39,998 nt of DNA from Streptomyces inhibens (GTDB lineage: Bacteria > Actinomycetota > Actinomycetes > Streptomycetales > Streptomycetaceae). The stretch covers positions 1 to 39,998 of the forward strand of contig NZ_QUAC01000198.1 in NCBI RefSeq assembly GCF_003389455.1. The letters run 5' to 3'. Under the pieces are notes generated by a model. It saw nothing but the letters and a program-made list of their open reading frames with translations. It searched no databases and had not been told where the DNA came from. Positions 7,626-14,910 of this stretch are shown in pieces; the first letter of the stretch is position 1, and each line of letters opens with the position of its first letter. The position numbers and the translations under genes were made by a program.

Positions 7626-8362
7626 AGGTCCTGGACGAGGGTCGGCGAAGGACGCGGGATCTCACCGAAATCCTCGTCGTCGCCGTCCACGACGAGACGG
7701 TTGATCACATTCTCCAGCGCCGTCGGCAGGGTCGGGGCGAGCCCGCTGTGCCACTGGACGAGGAGATTGTGCCGGGCCGCGTCCGGCAGCAACTGCTTCT
7801 CGTCGAACGCGGCCACGGACCGGCGCTCCTCATCGGGCGCGTGCGCGGCCTGCTCGCGCCAGTAGGCGGCGTCGCGGTACTCGCCGTTGCGGCGGTGCGA
7901 GAGATACAGGCAGTAGGCGGCGGTGCGGCTGCCGGCGCCGGCGCCGAAGTGCCACCAGAAGTGCGCCGCGTCGCAGCGCCCGGTGATGTGCAGCAGACAG
8001 GCGAAGACCAGTGCGCCCTCGGGGTCGATGTGGTGGTCGTTGACCAGCCGTTCCAGGCTGGCCGCGGCCGCCGCGGCATTGACGACCAGCGCGCAGGCCA
8101 GCTGGAGTTCATGGGTGGCCTCGTCGCGGGCGCTGGGATAGGCACTGGGCGCACCGCGGTCGGCGCGGCCCGGCGACAGCGTCGCCCGCGGCCCGTCCGC
8201 TGCCGCCGCCCCCGCCTGCCGGGGGACGGTGAGACGGCCGAGCGCACCCCCGTCGTCGAGGTCACAGAAGCCGGCCGGACCATCGATTCCGGACACCGCG
8301 GCCGCGGCGCTGAGCAGTGTCTCGACGGTCTCCCGGCGGCCGGGTGGCATGATGTGCGACAT
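7610..8362 (-). CDS. hypothetical protein coupled to a sigma factor
   Basis: I do not recognise this 250-residue protein. It has no signal peptide or membrane segment. The central part (about residues 90-200) is alpha-helical in character, with helix-turn-helix-like repeats reminiscent of TPR or solenoid folds (ELQLACALVVNAAAAAASLERL, GALVFACLLHITGRCDAAHFWWHFGAGAG, AAYCLYLSHRRNGEYRDAAYWREQAA). It starts 3 nt after the stop of the sigma-70-like gene, so the two are co-transcribed and probably translationally coupled. That context suggests a partner or regulator of the sigma factor, but nothing in the sequence proves it. It ends in the bidirectional terminator stem. Confidence 0.75.
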   Translation of the reverse strand: MSHIMPPGRRETVETLLSAAAAVSGIDGPAGFCDLDDGGALGRLTVPRQAGAAAADGPRATLSPGRADRGAPSAYPSARDEATHELQLACALVVNAAAAAASLERLVNDHHIDPEGALVFACLLHITGRCDAAHFWWHFGAGAGSRTAAYCLYLSHRRNGEYRDAAYWREQAAHAPDEERRSVAAFDEKQLLPDAARHNLLVQWHSGLAPTLPTALENVINRLVVDGDDEDFGEIPRPSPTLVQDLGRAE

Positions 8363-8365
8363 TTT

Positions 8366-9010
8366 TCAGTTCCCCCTGGTATTTCCCTGGTCGATACCGA
8401 GCGCCGCGGCGAGCTTGCGCTTGCCGCGGCTCGCGTAGGAGCGGACGGTGACTTCGTCGACGCCGAGCAGCGAGCCGATCTGCGCATCGCTGTAGCCGAT
8501 GACATGCCGCAGCACGATCACATCGCACTGCCGCTCCGGCAGCCGGGCGATGGCCGCATACAGCCCCAACTGGCTCTCCAACATGGCGAACTGCTGCTGG
8601 CACTCGCGCAGCAGCGCATGCGTGACGACGGCGAAGGCGGCGGTTTCGGTGAGCGCGGTGGGCTGCTGGTGGTCGTAGAGCCACTCCACGACACGTTCCT
8701 TGAGGACCGACCAGGCGTACGCCTCCACCGACGCCTGCCGCAGCGCAAGTGGCCACAGCCGGCCGAGCTGCTCATAGGCCGCCAGCGTGACCTCGCGGGC
8801 CGCGGCCTCGCTGCCGGTGTGCAGATACGCGTACGTCAGCCACTTACGGGCGTGTGTCGTCAGGAACGCCTCGAACGTGATCGACAGCTGGCGGTCGGAC
8901 GGATCCGTGGCGACGGCCCGGGGTGGACAGCGCGGGAGCGCGGCTAACTCCGCGATGCGGACGTGCGCCGGGGCGCACGCCGGTAGAAGTCGGTCCCGGT
9001 CTGCGCTCAC
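8366..9010 (-). CDS. sigma-70-family RNA polymerase sigma factor (ECF-like)
   Basis: The preferred GTG start at 9010 has GAGGA 6 nt upstream and gives 214 residues; the frame is open to 9091 but the extra segment looks non-coding. A region-2-like helical block (ITFEAFLTTHARKWLTYAYLHTG onward) is followed by a clear region-4 helix-turn-helix: LPERQCDVIVLRHVIGYSDAQIGSLLGVDEVTVRSYASRGKRKLA. Region 2 is divergent from textbook ECF factors, with few of the usual acidic and aromatic residues, so promoter specificity is hard to guess. No anti-sigma factor of recognisable type is adjacent; the downstream coupled gene is the candidate. The AT-rich segment at 9095-9185 upstream probably holds its promoter. 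Confidence 0.85.
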   Translation of the reverse strand: MSADRDRLLPACAPAHVRIAELAALPRCPPRAVATDPSDRQLSITFEAFLTTHARKWLTYAYLHTGSEAAAREVTLAAYEQLGRLWPLALRQASVEAYAWSVLKERVVEWLYDHQQPTALTETAAFAVVTHALLRECQQQFAMLESQLGLYAAIARLPERQCDVIVLRHVIGYSDAQIGSLLGVDEVTVRSYASRGKRKLAAALGIDQGNTRGN

Positions 9011-9369
9011 GAGCCGTCCTCGTTCCGTTCGCCGTGCACCGCCGCGCGGGCGCGAAACGCCGACAGCAGCGGGAGGACGGTTTGCCCTCACGTTCCAATG
9101 AACAGGAAAGCGACCCTGTTTGTGGCATCAGGGGCATAAAAATCTTCCGCTGCGTATTCATATGACTACTCGTGATAAAGGGGTGGTCGGCCGCCACGAC
9201 CCGTGTCGTGGAGGCTTTCCGCATGATCCAGGGCGTACGGGGCATTGCTCCAACAGCCGGGCGCGCGGCGGCGTGTGGGACGCCATAGGGGCGCACGGCT
9301 TGAAAAGTGGCGCCACCGTGCGCCGGTGAAGCACCGGGGTGGCGTGCCGTAGTGGAGAGGCAGCGCACG
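9011..9369. promoter_or_regulatory. divergent intergenic region with an AT-rich patch
   Basis: This 359-nt region separates the sigma factor gene (minus) from the methyltransferase gene (plus). The stretch at about 9095-9185 is clearly richer in A and T than its surroundings (for instance GGGGCATAAAAATCTTCCG and GTATTCATATGACTACTC), as expected for promoters. I could not assign paired -35 and -10 boxes with confidence, and no protein-like frame is present. Confidence 0.4.
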
Positions 9370-10194
9370 ATGAACGAGCAGGAGCCCGGGCCCGTGGTGG
9401 ATCTACGGCTGGACCGGGCCCACTCGTCCCGGATCTACGACTACTTCCTGGGCGGCAAGACCAACTTCCTGGCGGACCGGATGGCCGCCGGACAGGTGCT
9501 GGGGGTGTTCCCCGCCGCGCTGGTCGCCGCCCGCATCAACCGGGAGTTCATGCACCGCGCCACGAGGTTCCTCGCCGCATCGGGCCTGCGGCAGTTCCTC
9601 GACATCGGCACCGGCATCCCCACGCCGCCCAACCTCCACGACATCGCCCAGGACATCGCCCCCGACGCCCGGGTGGTCTACACCGACAACGACCCGATCG
9701 TCCTCGCGCACGCCGCGGCACTGCTGCTCAGCACCCCCGAGGGCCGCACCGCATACCTCCAGGCCGACGTCACCGACCCCACCGGCATCCTCACGGCGCC
9801 ACAACTCCTGGACACTCTGGATCTGAGCCGCCCGGTCGCGCTCAGCCTCAACGCGCTGATGCACTTCGTCCCCGACGACGGACAGCGCCGCGCCCACACC
9901 ATCGTCGAGACCCTCAAGGCCGCCCTGCCCAGCGGCAGCGCCCTGGTCATGAGCCATGCGACAGCGGACTTCACCCCCGAGGCGATGCGGAAGATCATCA
10001 AAATCTACGGTGACGCCGGCACCAGGCTCCAGCTCCGCTCACGCGCCGAATTCCTCCGCTTCTTCGACGGCTGGGAGCTGCTGGAACCGGGCGTCGCCCT
10101 CTCCCACCAGTGGCGCCCCGACCGCCCCGAGGACGCCACCCATGTCACCGACGCGGAGGCCGCCTGCTACGCCGGCATCGCCCGCAAACCCTGA
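9370..10194 (+). CDS. SAM-dependent methyltransferase, DUF574 (Methyltransf_19) family
   Basis: The 274-residue protein belongs to the DUF574 family, abundant in streptomycetes. It begins with the family hallmark RAHSSRIYDYFLGGKTNFLADR (about residues 16-37). It then has the SAM-binding glycine motif FLDIGTGIPTPPNLHDIA (77-93) and an acidic strand end, VVYTDNDPIVLAHA. The start is the ATG at 9370, with GGAGAGG upstream; the longer frame to 9307 adds residues unlike the family. Substrates of this family are mostly unknown. Neighbours give no clue, since the gene is convergent with the dihydroxyacetone kinase operon. Confidence 0.88.
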   Translation: MNEQEPGPVVDLRLDRAHSSRIYDYFLGGKTNFLADRMAAGQVLGVFPAALVAARINREFMHRATRFLAASGLRQFLDIGTGIPTPPNLHDIAQDIAPDARVVYTDNDPIVLAHAAALLLSTPEGRTAYLQADVTDPTGILTAPQLLDTLDLSRPVALSLNALMHFVPDDGQRRAHTIVETLKAALPSGSALVMSHATADFTPEAMRKIIKIYGDAGTRLQLRSRAEFLRFFDGWELLEPGVALSHQWRPDRPEDATHVTDAEAACYAGIARKP

Positions 10195-10218
10195 GCCGGG
10201 CGGGGCGGGCGGCCTCCC

Positions 10219-10647
10219 TCACTCCTTGCGATAGCCGTACGCCTCGCCGGCCGCCGCCGCGACCGCGTCCAGATCCGCCCCGGCCGAGGCGGTGACCACG
10301 GCGGCCACCGCACCCTCCACGAACGGCGCATCCACCAGCCGTGATCCCTCGGGGAGTTCGTCCCCCTCGGCGATCAGGGCCTTGACGGTCAGTACGGCGC
10401 TGCCCAGGTCGACCAGGATCGCCACGCCCGCACCGCGGTCCACCGTCCGCGCCGCCTCGGCGATCAGCTCCGCGCTCGTCCCCAGCCCGCCGTCCGGCGT
10501 ACCGCCCGCGGCGGCCACCGGCGCCGTGGCACCGCCCCCGGCCAGCCCGGCGGCCATCGTCGCCACGGACTCGGCGACCGGCCCGCTGTGCGACACCAGC
10601 ACCACCCCGACCGGCGCCGTCGCGCCGCCGCTGCCCTCCGCACTCAC
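10219..10647 (-). CDS. dhaM: dihydroxyacetone kinase phosphoryl-donor subunit DhaM
   Basis: The 142-residue EIIA-mannose-like domain carries the phosphorylatable histidine His20 in VGVVLVSHSGP. By family, phosphate passes from the PTS protein HPr to this His and then to the ADP held by DhaL. Only the EIIA-like domain is present, without the HPr and EI-like extensions of E. coli DhaM, so it depends on a separate PTS. It overlaps dhaL by 4 nt (ATGA), indicating translational coupling. It is last in the order K, L, M. Confidence 0.92.
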   Translation of the reverse strand: MSAEGSGGATAPVGVVLVSHSGPVAESVATMAAGLAGGGATAPVAAAGGTPDGGLGTSAELIAEAARTVDRGAGVAILVDLGSAVLTVKALIAEGDELPEGSRLVDAPFVEGAVAAVVTASAGADLDAVAAAAGEAYGYRKE

Positions 10648-11252
10648 TTCGCCACCTCCGCGAGCGCCGAGAACAGCAGCGCCGACGAGGTCGCCCCGGG
10701 GTCCTGATGCCCGATGCTGCGTTCGCCCAGATAGCTCGCCCGGCCCTTCCTGGCCAGTATCGGCACCGTCGCCAGCGCGCCCCCCTCGGCCGCCTCGGCC
10801 GCCGCGTCGAAGGACGTCGCCAGCGCCGCCACCCCCGGCACCAGCGCATCGAGCATCGTCTTGTCACCCGGCGCCGAGCCGCCGAGCTGCCCCACCGCAT
10901 CCACCCCGGCGCCCAGCGCCGACCGCAGCTCCTGTGCCGACACCTGCGGCGCGTCGCCGAGCGCCTTGCCGGCGCGCCGCAGCAGCGTCCCGTACAGCGG
11001 CCCGGACGCGCCGCCCACACTGGAGATCAACTGCCGCCCGGCGGCGGTCAGCACGCCACCGGGCGTCGCCGGCGGCTCCGTCTCCACCATCTTGGCCACG
11101 GCCACGAAGCCGCGCTGCATGTTCGCGCCGTGGTCGGCGTCACCGATGGGCGAATCCAGCTCGGTGAGCCGCTCGGCCTCCCGGTCGATGACGGCGGCGG
11201 CCGCCGTCATCCAGCGTACGAAGAACGCGGCATCCAAGGCCGTTTCGGACAC
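10644..11252 (-). CDS. dhaL: dihydroxyacetone kinase ADP-binding subunit DhaL
   Basis: The 202-residue all-helical subunit holds ADP as a cofactor that is rephosphorylated in place by DhaM. The magnesium-binding aspartates are visible as Asp33, Asp38 and Asp40 in ELDSPIGDADHGANM, with the spacing known from E. coli DhaL. Other conserved segments are SSVGGASGPLYGTLLRRAG, GDKTMLDAL and GRASYLGERSIGHQDPGATS. The ribosome site is AAGGAGAG just upstream of the ATG. A 78-nt spacer separates it from dhaK. Confidence 0.94.
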   Translation of the reverse strand: MSETALDAAFFVRWMTAAAAVIDREAERLTELDSPIGDADHGANMQRGFVAVAKMVETEPPATPGGVLTAAGRQLISSVGGASGPLYGTLLRRAGKALGDAPQVSAQELRSALGAGVDAVGQLGGSAPGDKTMLDALVPGVAALATSFDAAAEAAEGGALATVPILARKGRASYLGERSIGHQDPGATSSALLFSALAEVAK

Positions 11253-11330
11253 GGACTACTCTCCTTAGTTGTTCCGGCACACTGCGCGAAGAAGCCGATA
11301 GGGCTACGGATACGGCTCCTCGGTCCTCCC

Positions 11331-12323
11331 TCACCGCCCCCAGCGCAGCCCCGCCGTCTCTACCGGCGCGTCCCACAGCCGCAGCAGCTCCCCGTCGACC
11401 TGACACAGCGTCACCGAGCAGCCCGCCATGTCCAGCGACGTCACATAGTTCCCGACGAGCGTACGGGCCACCGCCACACCCCGCTCGTCGAGCACCCGGC
11501 GGACCTCCGCGTTGAAGCCGTACAGCTCCAGCAGCGGCGTCGCGCCCATACCGTTGACCAACACCAGCACCGGCAGCCGCGGATCGAGGTCCTCCAGGAC
11601 CGCGTCCACCGCGAAGTCCGCGATCTCGCGCGAGGTCATCATCGCGCGGCGCTCCCGCCCCGGCTCGCCGTGGATCCCGACCCCCAACTCCAGCTCCCCG
11701 GCCGGAAGGTCGAACGTCGGACTGCCCTTCGCCGGCGTCGTACAGGCGCTCAGCGCCACCCCGAAGCTGCGCGAGGACGCCACGACCTGACGGGCCAGCG
11801 CCTCCACCCGCTCCAGCGGCATCCCTTCCTCGGCCGCCGCCCCCGCGATCTTCTCCACGAACAGCGTGGCCCCGGTGCCGCGCCGCCCCGCCGTGAACGT
11901 CGAGTCGATCACCGCGACATCGTCATTGACGAGCACACTGGCGACCTGCACACCTTCGTCCTCCGCCAGCTCCGCCGCCATCTGGAAGTTGAGCACATCC
12001 CCGGTGTAGTTCTTCACGATGAACAACACCCCGTTGCCGCTGTCCACGGCCGCCGCGGCCCGCACCATCTGATCGGGCACGGGCGAGGTGAAGACCTCAC
12101 CGGGACACGCCGCATCCAGCATCCCGGGCCCCACGAACCCCCCGTGCAGCGGCTCATGCCCACTGCCACCCCCGGACACCAACGCCACCTTCTGCGCCAC
12201 CGGCGCATCCCGCCGCACGATCACCCGGTTCTCGGCATCCACCACCAGCTCGGGATGCGCCGCGGCCATCCCGCGCAGCGCATCCGCGACCACGGTTTCG
12301 GCGACGTTGATCAGCATCCTCAT
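11331..12323 (-). CDS. dhaK: dihydroxyacetone kinase substrate-binding subunit DhaK
   Basis: The 330-residue subunit binds dihydroxyacetone covalently through a hemiaminal to a histidine, here His218 in GVGIHGEPG, the same position as in E. coli. The glycine loop GGGSGHEPLHGGFVG (51-65) and NYTGDVLNF (105-113) are typical. I chose the ATG at 12323 because AGGAGG (complement of 12329-12334) sits 5 nt upstream; the open frame to 12380 would add residues encoded by the upstream inverted repeat. With dhaL and dhaM it forms the PEP-dependent dihydroxyacetone kinase used in glycerol or dihydroxyacetone metabolism. No glycerol dehydrogenase is adjacent. Confidence 0.94.
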   Translation of the reverse strand: MRMLINVAETVVADALRGMAAAHPELVVDAENRVIVRRDAPVAQKVALVSGGGSGHEPLHGGFVGPGMLDAACPGEVFTSPVPDQMVRAAAAVDSGNGVLFIVKNYTGDVLNFQMAAELAEDEGVQVASVLVNDDVAVIDSTFTAGRRGTGATLFVEKIAGAAAEEGMPLERVEALARQVVASSRSFGVALSACTTPAKGSPTFDLPAGELELGVGIHGEPGRERRAMMTSREIADFAVDAVLEDLDPRLPVLVLVNGMGATPLLELYGFNAEVRRVLDERGVAVARTLVGNYVTSLDMAGCSVTLCQVDGELLRLWDAPVETAGLRWGR

Positions 12324-12356
12324 GGGTACCTCCTGGTGAGATTGGCAGTCGGGTCG

Positions 12357-12380
12357 TTGACCTGTGTTTTCCCAGGTCAA
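12357..12380. promoter_or_regulatory. perfect inverted repeat upstream of dhaK
   Basis: TTGACCTG (12357-12364) and CAGGTCAA (12373-12380) are perfect 8-bp arms around an 8-nt spacer. The dyad is centred 46 nt before the dhaK start codon. It could be an operator for a regulator of the dihydroxyacetone kinase operon, and TTGACC within it could double as a -35 box. No regulator gene is adjacent. Confidence 0.5.
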
Positions 12381-12672
12381 GGTAGGTGTGATCCGCTGTT
12401 GATCTTGGTGCTCTTCGGTGGTCGAAGTCGGGGCTGGGCGGGACTGATGCTGACTTTCCTGACAGGGTGTCGGTACTCAGGGCGGACGCGGAGTGAGTCG
12501 CTCCGAGGGCAGTATCTGCGCTCCAGGCCTCAAGGTCACGTGATGTGGAAAGAGCGAGTGTCAGAGGCTGGCCGATCGGATCGGGGTGATCGTCGGTCGC
12601 AGACACCGAGGTTCCGTCTCGTTGGTCAGTTGCTGGCCTCATGGGGATCGTGGCCAGGTGGAGACGGCCTGG
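12381..12672. other. non-coding stretch where the phosphatase catalytic domain was lost
   Basis: This stretch between the dhaK upstream dyad and the break in the phosphatase pseudogene has lower GC than its neighbours and no protein-like frame. It probably contains the dhaK promoter. I see no terminal inverted repeats or target duplications that would identify an insertion. Confidence 0.4.
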
Positions 12673-13236
12673 TAGCGGGCCGATCCGGTGGGGGAGTGGC
12701 CGCAACGGTCCCTTCTGTGCCGCTTCGGCCACCGACCGCACCTTGGCCAACTCCTGCCGGCGCCGCTCGCGCACGACGCAGAACAACACGATCGCCGCCG
12801 AGAGCACTGCGAGGGCGAGTACCTGCACCGTCACGTTGCGCTCCGTGAACAGCACGCCGAAGTGCAGTCTGAGGTACGCCTGGGCCATGACGGCCAGGAG
12901 CCCGATCAGCCCCGTGAGCCGGGGGCCGGCGAAGGAGGCGGTGATCGCAGGCGCGACGACCAGCAGCGGGCCCAGATGGACGTCGGCGGGGACATTGATG
13001 TCGACGATCGTGATCACCGCGATGAGCACAAGGGGGATCACCACCAGCGCATGACTGGCCTGCCACAGACCGCCAAAGCGCCGCTGGAGGCCCACGCCAT
13101 CCACTCTTGCAGTCATGTCTTCGGCCGCGACGAGGAGCCTGTCCTCTCGGGCCAGTTCCGTGGCATCGGGCAGGCGGTCGGGACGGTCTTCATCGCCGCC
13201 GAGGAAGTGGATCAGGCGAGCGCGTGGGCCGTGCAT
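12673..13236 (-). pseudogene. truncated SpoIIE/PP2C phosphatase (membrane part only)
   Basis: The minus-strand frame contains a membrane module with several hydrophobic helices (ASHALVVIPLVLIAVITIVDINV, HLGPLLVVAPAITASFAGP, LTGLIGLLAVMAQAYL, QVLALAVLSAAIVLFCVV). It is followed by RERRRQELAKVRSVAEAAQ and LRPLPHRIGPL. This is the start of a common Streptomyces integral-membrane PP2C phosphatase, in which the GGDWYD-type catalytic domain should follow. Here the similarity stops near 12673 and the frame runs on into non-homologous sequence toward dhaK. The catalytic domain is therefore missing. Translation could begin at the ATG at 13116 or at the ATG near 13236. No PP2C remnants are seen between 12390 and 12670. 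Confidence 0.7.
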
Positions 13237-13446
13237 TGCATCCGCCCCGTGCTCCCAATGTGGTGCTATCCCCGGATAGCGTCCGTGTAAGGCGCTGGGA
13301 AGATGAGCGCCGCCACGCTGAGCCATCTGCCTTCGCCGGCACCCGGGCAAGCTTCTGAACTCGACAGACCGATACGGGAAGGTGCATGGGCGAGGGCCCT
13401 TGTGCTGCCGTCGGTAGAGGAGTCCTCAGGGACCGAGGACGGCAGC
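13117..13446. other. intergenic region with hairpins and a short palindrome
   Basis: This region lies between the phosphatase pseudogene and the Nudix gene. It contains the 16-nt palindrome GCTATCCCCGGATAGC (13265-13280), positioned as a possible operator or stem upstream of the pseudogene. Next to the Nudix stop are the hairpins annotated separately. No convincing gene is visible, apart from a possible N-terminal extension of the pseudogene to about 13236. Confidence 0.35.
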
Positions 13447-13460
13447 TCACTGTAGCTGCC
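13422..13460 (-). terminator. tandem hairpins at the 3' end of the Nudix gene
   Basis: GGCAGCT (13441-13447) pairs with AGCTGCC (13454-13460) around a 6-nt loop and spans the Nudix stop codon. Immediately beyond, GTCCTC (13422-13427) pairs with GAGGAC (13435-13440) around a 7-nt loop. Two perfect stems in tandem after a minus-strand gene fit a factor-independent terminator. Confidence 0.5.
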
Positions 13461-13896
13461 CCGACCTCTGTGCGAGGAGGAGGGCCAAGGGGCCGGCGGT
13501 GAGGAGGAATCGGCCGTCTGACGCTGCATTGATGGCGTCATCCATGGCCCACCAGGAGAGCTTGAAGTCCTCCTCGGTGGGGGTGAGTTCCTGGGGTCCA
13601 CAGGTCAGTTGTCGGGCCTCGAAGAGGTGCACCCGCGCGGTCGCGCCAAGAGTCATGGCATACGCGCCGAGCGACCTCCACGTCTCAGCGCTGATGCCGG
13701 CCTCTTCGCGCAGCTCGCGGCGTGCGCATTCTTCCGCTGTCTCACCGTCTTCCTTCCGTCCGCCGGGCAGGAACAGGAACTCGCCGCCGTGGCAGGGGAA
13801 GTCGGTGCTCAGCAGGGCCACCAGACCGTCAGCGTCGCGGGCCACCACCACGGATGCGTCGCGGACCGGTCCGCGGCCCGCAATGTCGTCGCTCAT
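13447..13896 (-). CDS. Nudix hydrolase
   Basis: The 149-residue protein is a single Nudix fold. The full Nudix box is present at residues 46-68: GRKEDGE, then TAEECAR, then RELREEAGI, matching Gx5Ex7REUxEExGU with all metal-binding glutamates intact. Such enzymes hydrolyse a nucleoside diphosphate linked to another moiety; the specific substrate cannot be told. It stands alone in a region of gene decay but is itself intact and ends at a tandem hairpin terminator. Confidence 0.9.
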   Translation of the reverse strand: MSDDIAGRGPVRDASVVVARDADGLVALLSTDFPCHGGEFLFLPGGRKEDGETAEECARRELREEAGISAETWRSLGAYAMTLGATARVHLFEARQLTCGPQELTPTEEDFKLSWWAMDDAINAASDGRFLLTAGPLALLLAQRSGQLQ

Positions 13897-14198
13897 GCCT
13901 GGCGAGAGTAATGGTCATCAGCGCACCATCGCAGCGAACGGCACATTCATGACGGCGGGATGAGCGATGCCGCGGCCGTGAAATCCGTCGTCTCCGAAGG
14001 CGTCGCCGTGATCGGCGTGCGTCGACTCGTCACCGCCTCCGCCGCCTCGCCACCGTCCTGGCCGTTGCCCAGGCCGTGCCCGTTGCCCGGGCCGCGCCAT
14101 CCGCCCGGATGACTACTACAACAACTGGACTGCCTGGGCGGCGAGGTTCGACGGCGTGAGCGACACCACCATGCGGTGCGAGCCGGGCTGATTCGCAG
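13897..14198. pseudogene. gene remnants, including the 3' end of a lost plus-strand gene
   Basis: No intact gene is present. At 14108-14191 a plus-strand frame gives a protein-like tail (DDYYNNWTAWAARFDGV, then SDTTMRCEPG and a stop) 7 nt before the lipoprotein start at 14199, as if it were the end of an upstream operon gene. Just before it another frame reads RLRRLATVLAVAQAVPVARA, like a signal peptide. These pieces lie in different frames, so the gene, if real, has been broken by indels and deletions. Confidence 0.4.
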
Positions 14199-14640
14199 AT
14201 GCGCCTTCGTACGCGGGCCGCTGGGCTGCTGTCCGTGGCCCTGCTCCTGACCGGCTGTCTCCTGATCGGCTGCACGGCCCCGGTGCCCCGCCCCGGACGA
14301 GGTGATCAAGGCCGCCGCCCAGGGCCTCACCCACGCCTGCCTCACCCGCCAGGGCCTCACCCCGCCCCGGGCAGAGTCCGTCGCCGGACGCCGAGCAACA
14401 GCGGATCACCGCCGCGCTCTTCGGCGCGGGCCGGGCAGAGTTGTCCATCTCCCTGCCCACCGCCTATGTCGTACGCGTCCCTGCCCACCGCCTATGTCGT
14501 ACGCGCCCACACCGATGGCTGTCTGGTATCCACACCGCCGGCGCGCAGGCGACCTCCTTCGCCCGCGGACACTTCCGGCGCCGCCCGCTGCGGGTGGCGC
14601 CGGAGGCCGTGGTGGCTGAAGCGGGGTGGCGCTACCAGTA
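14199..14640 (+). pseudogene. frameshifted lipoprotein gene
   Basis: The start is a clean lipoprotein signal (MRLRTRAAGLLSVALLLTGC, with a second Cys in LLIGC). The protein-like continuation then changes frame. PDEVIKAAAQGLTHACLTRQGLTPP is in another frame from 14293. AEQQRITAALFGAGRAELSISLPTAYVVR is in a third frame from about 14390. After a 28-bp tandem duplication (14450-14505) the sense returns as AHTDGCL in the original frame. At least two indels plus the duplication separate these pieces, so no full-length product can be made. The family is unknown to me; the encoded protein would have been a small secreted lipoprotein. Confidence 0.65.
14450..14505 (+). repeat. perfect 28-bp tandem duplication inside the lipoprotein pseudogene
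   Basis: Positions 14450-14477 and 14478-14505 are identical. Each copy encodes the peptide LPTAYVVR in a different frame because 28 is not a multiple of three. This is a recent slippage duplication and one of the inactivating lesions. Confidence 0.9.
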
Positions 14641-14787
14641 GTGCTTTCGCCCGCCGACCGCGTGTCCCAGTGAACCGAGGACCCACAGGATCGCCCCGAG
14701 AACGGCTAGCACGATCCCGATGGTCCACAAGATGCCGATGCCGGTCAGGAAGCCGATGACCAGCAGGATGATGCCGAGAACGATCAC
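14632..14787 (-). CDS. small two-helix membrane protein (DUF6131-like)
   Basis: The GTG at 14787 has GGAGAG 4 nt upstream and gives a 51-residue protein beginning VIVLGIILLVIGFLTGIGILW. The product is almost entirely two hydrophobic helices with a short C-terminal tail, GHAVGGRKHYW. The frame is open to 14850, but the upstream residues are unlike a membrane protein. Small proteins of this kind are common in streptomycetes and their function is unknown. Confidence 0.7.
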   Translation of the reverse strand: MIVLGIILLVIGFLTGIGILWTIGIVLAVLGAILWVLGSLGHAVGGRKHYW

Positions 14788-14910
14788 GGGTCTCTCCGAT
14801 CTCGTGTACACACTCCCTCTCACTGTGGTCCCAGCCTCTTGCAGCGGCAACTGCTGCCCGTCACGGCAGGGGCCTCGACCGCCCTGCTCGGCTTCCGGCC
14901 CCGGACCTGG

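Noticed and set aside
10707..12848. Plus-strand open frame of 713 codons across the dha operon
   Set aside because: It is the antisense shadow of dhaL and dhaK; the sense-strand subunits carry all catalytic residues and conserved spacing.
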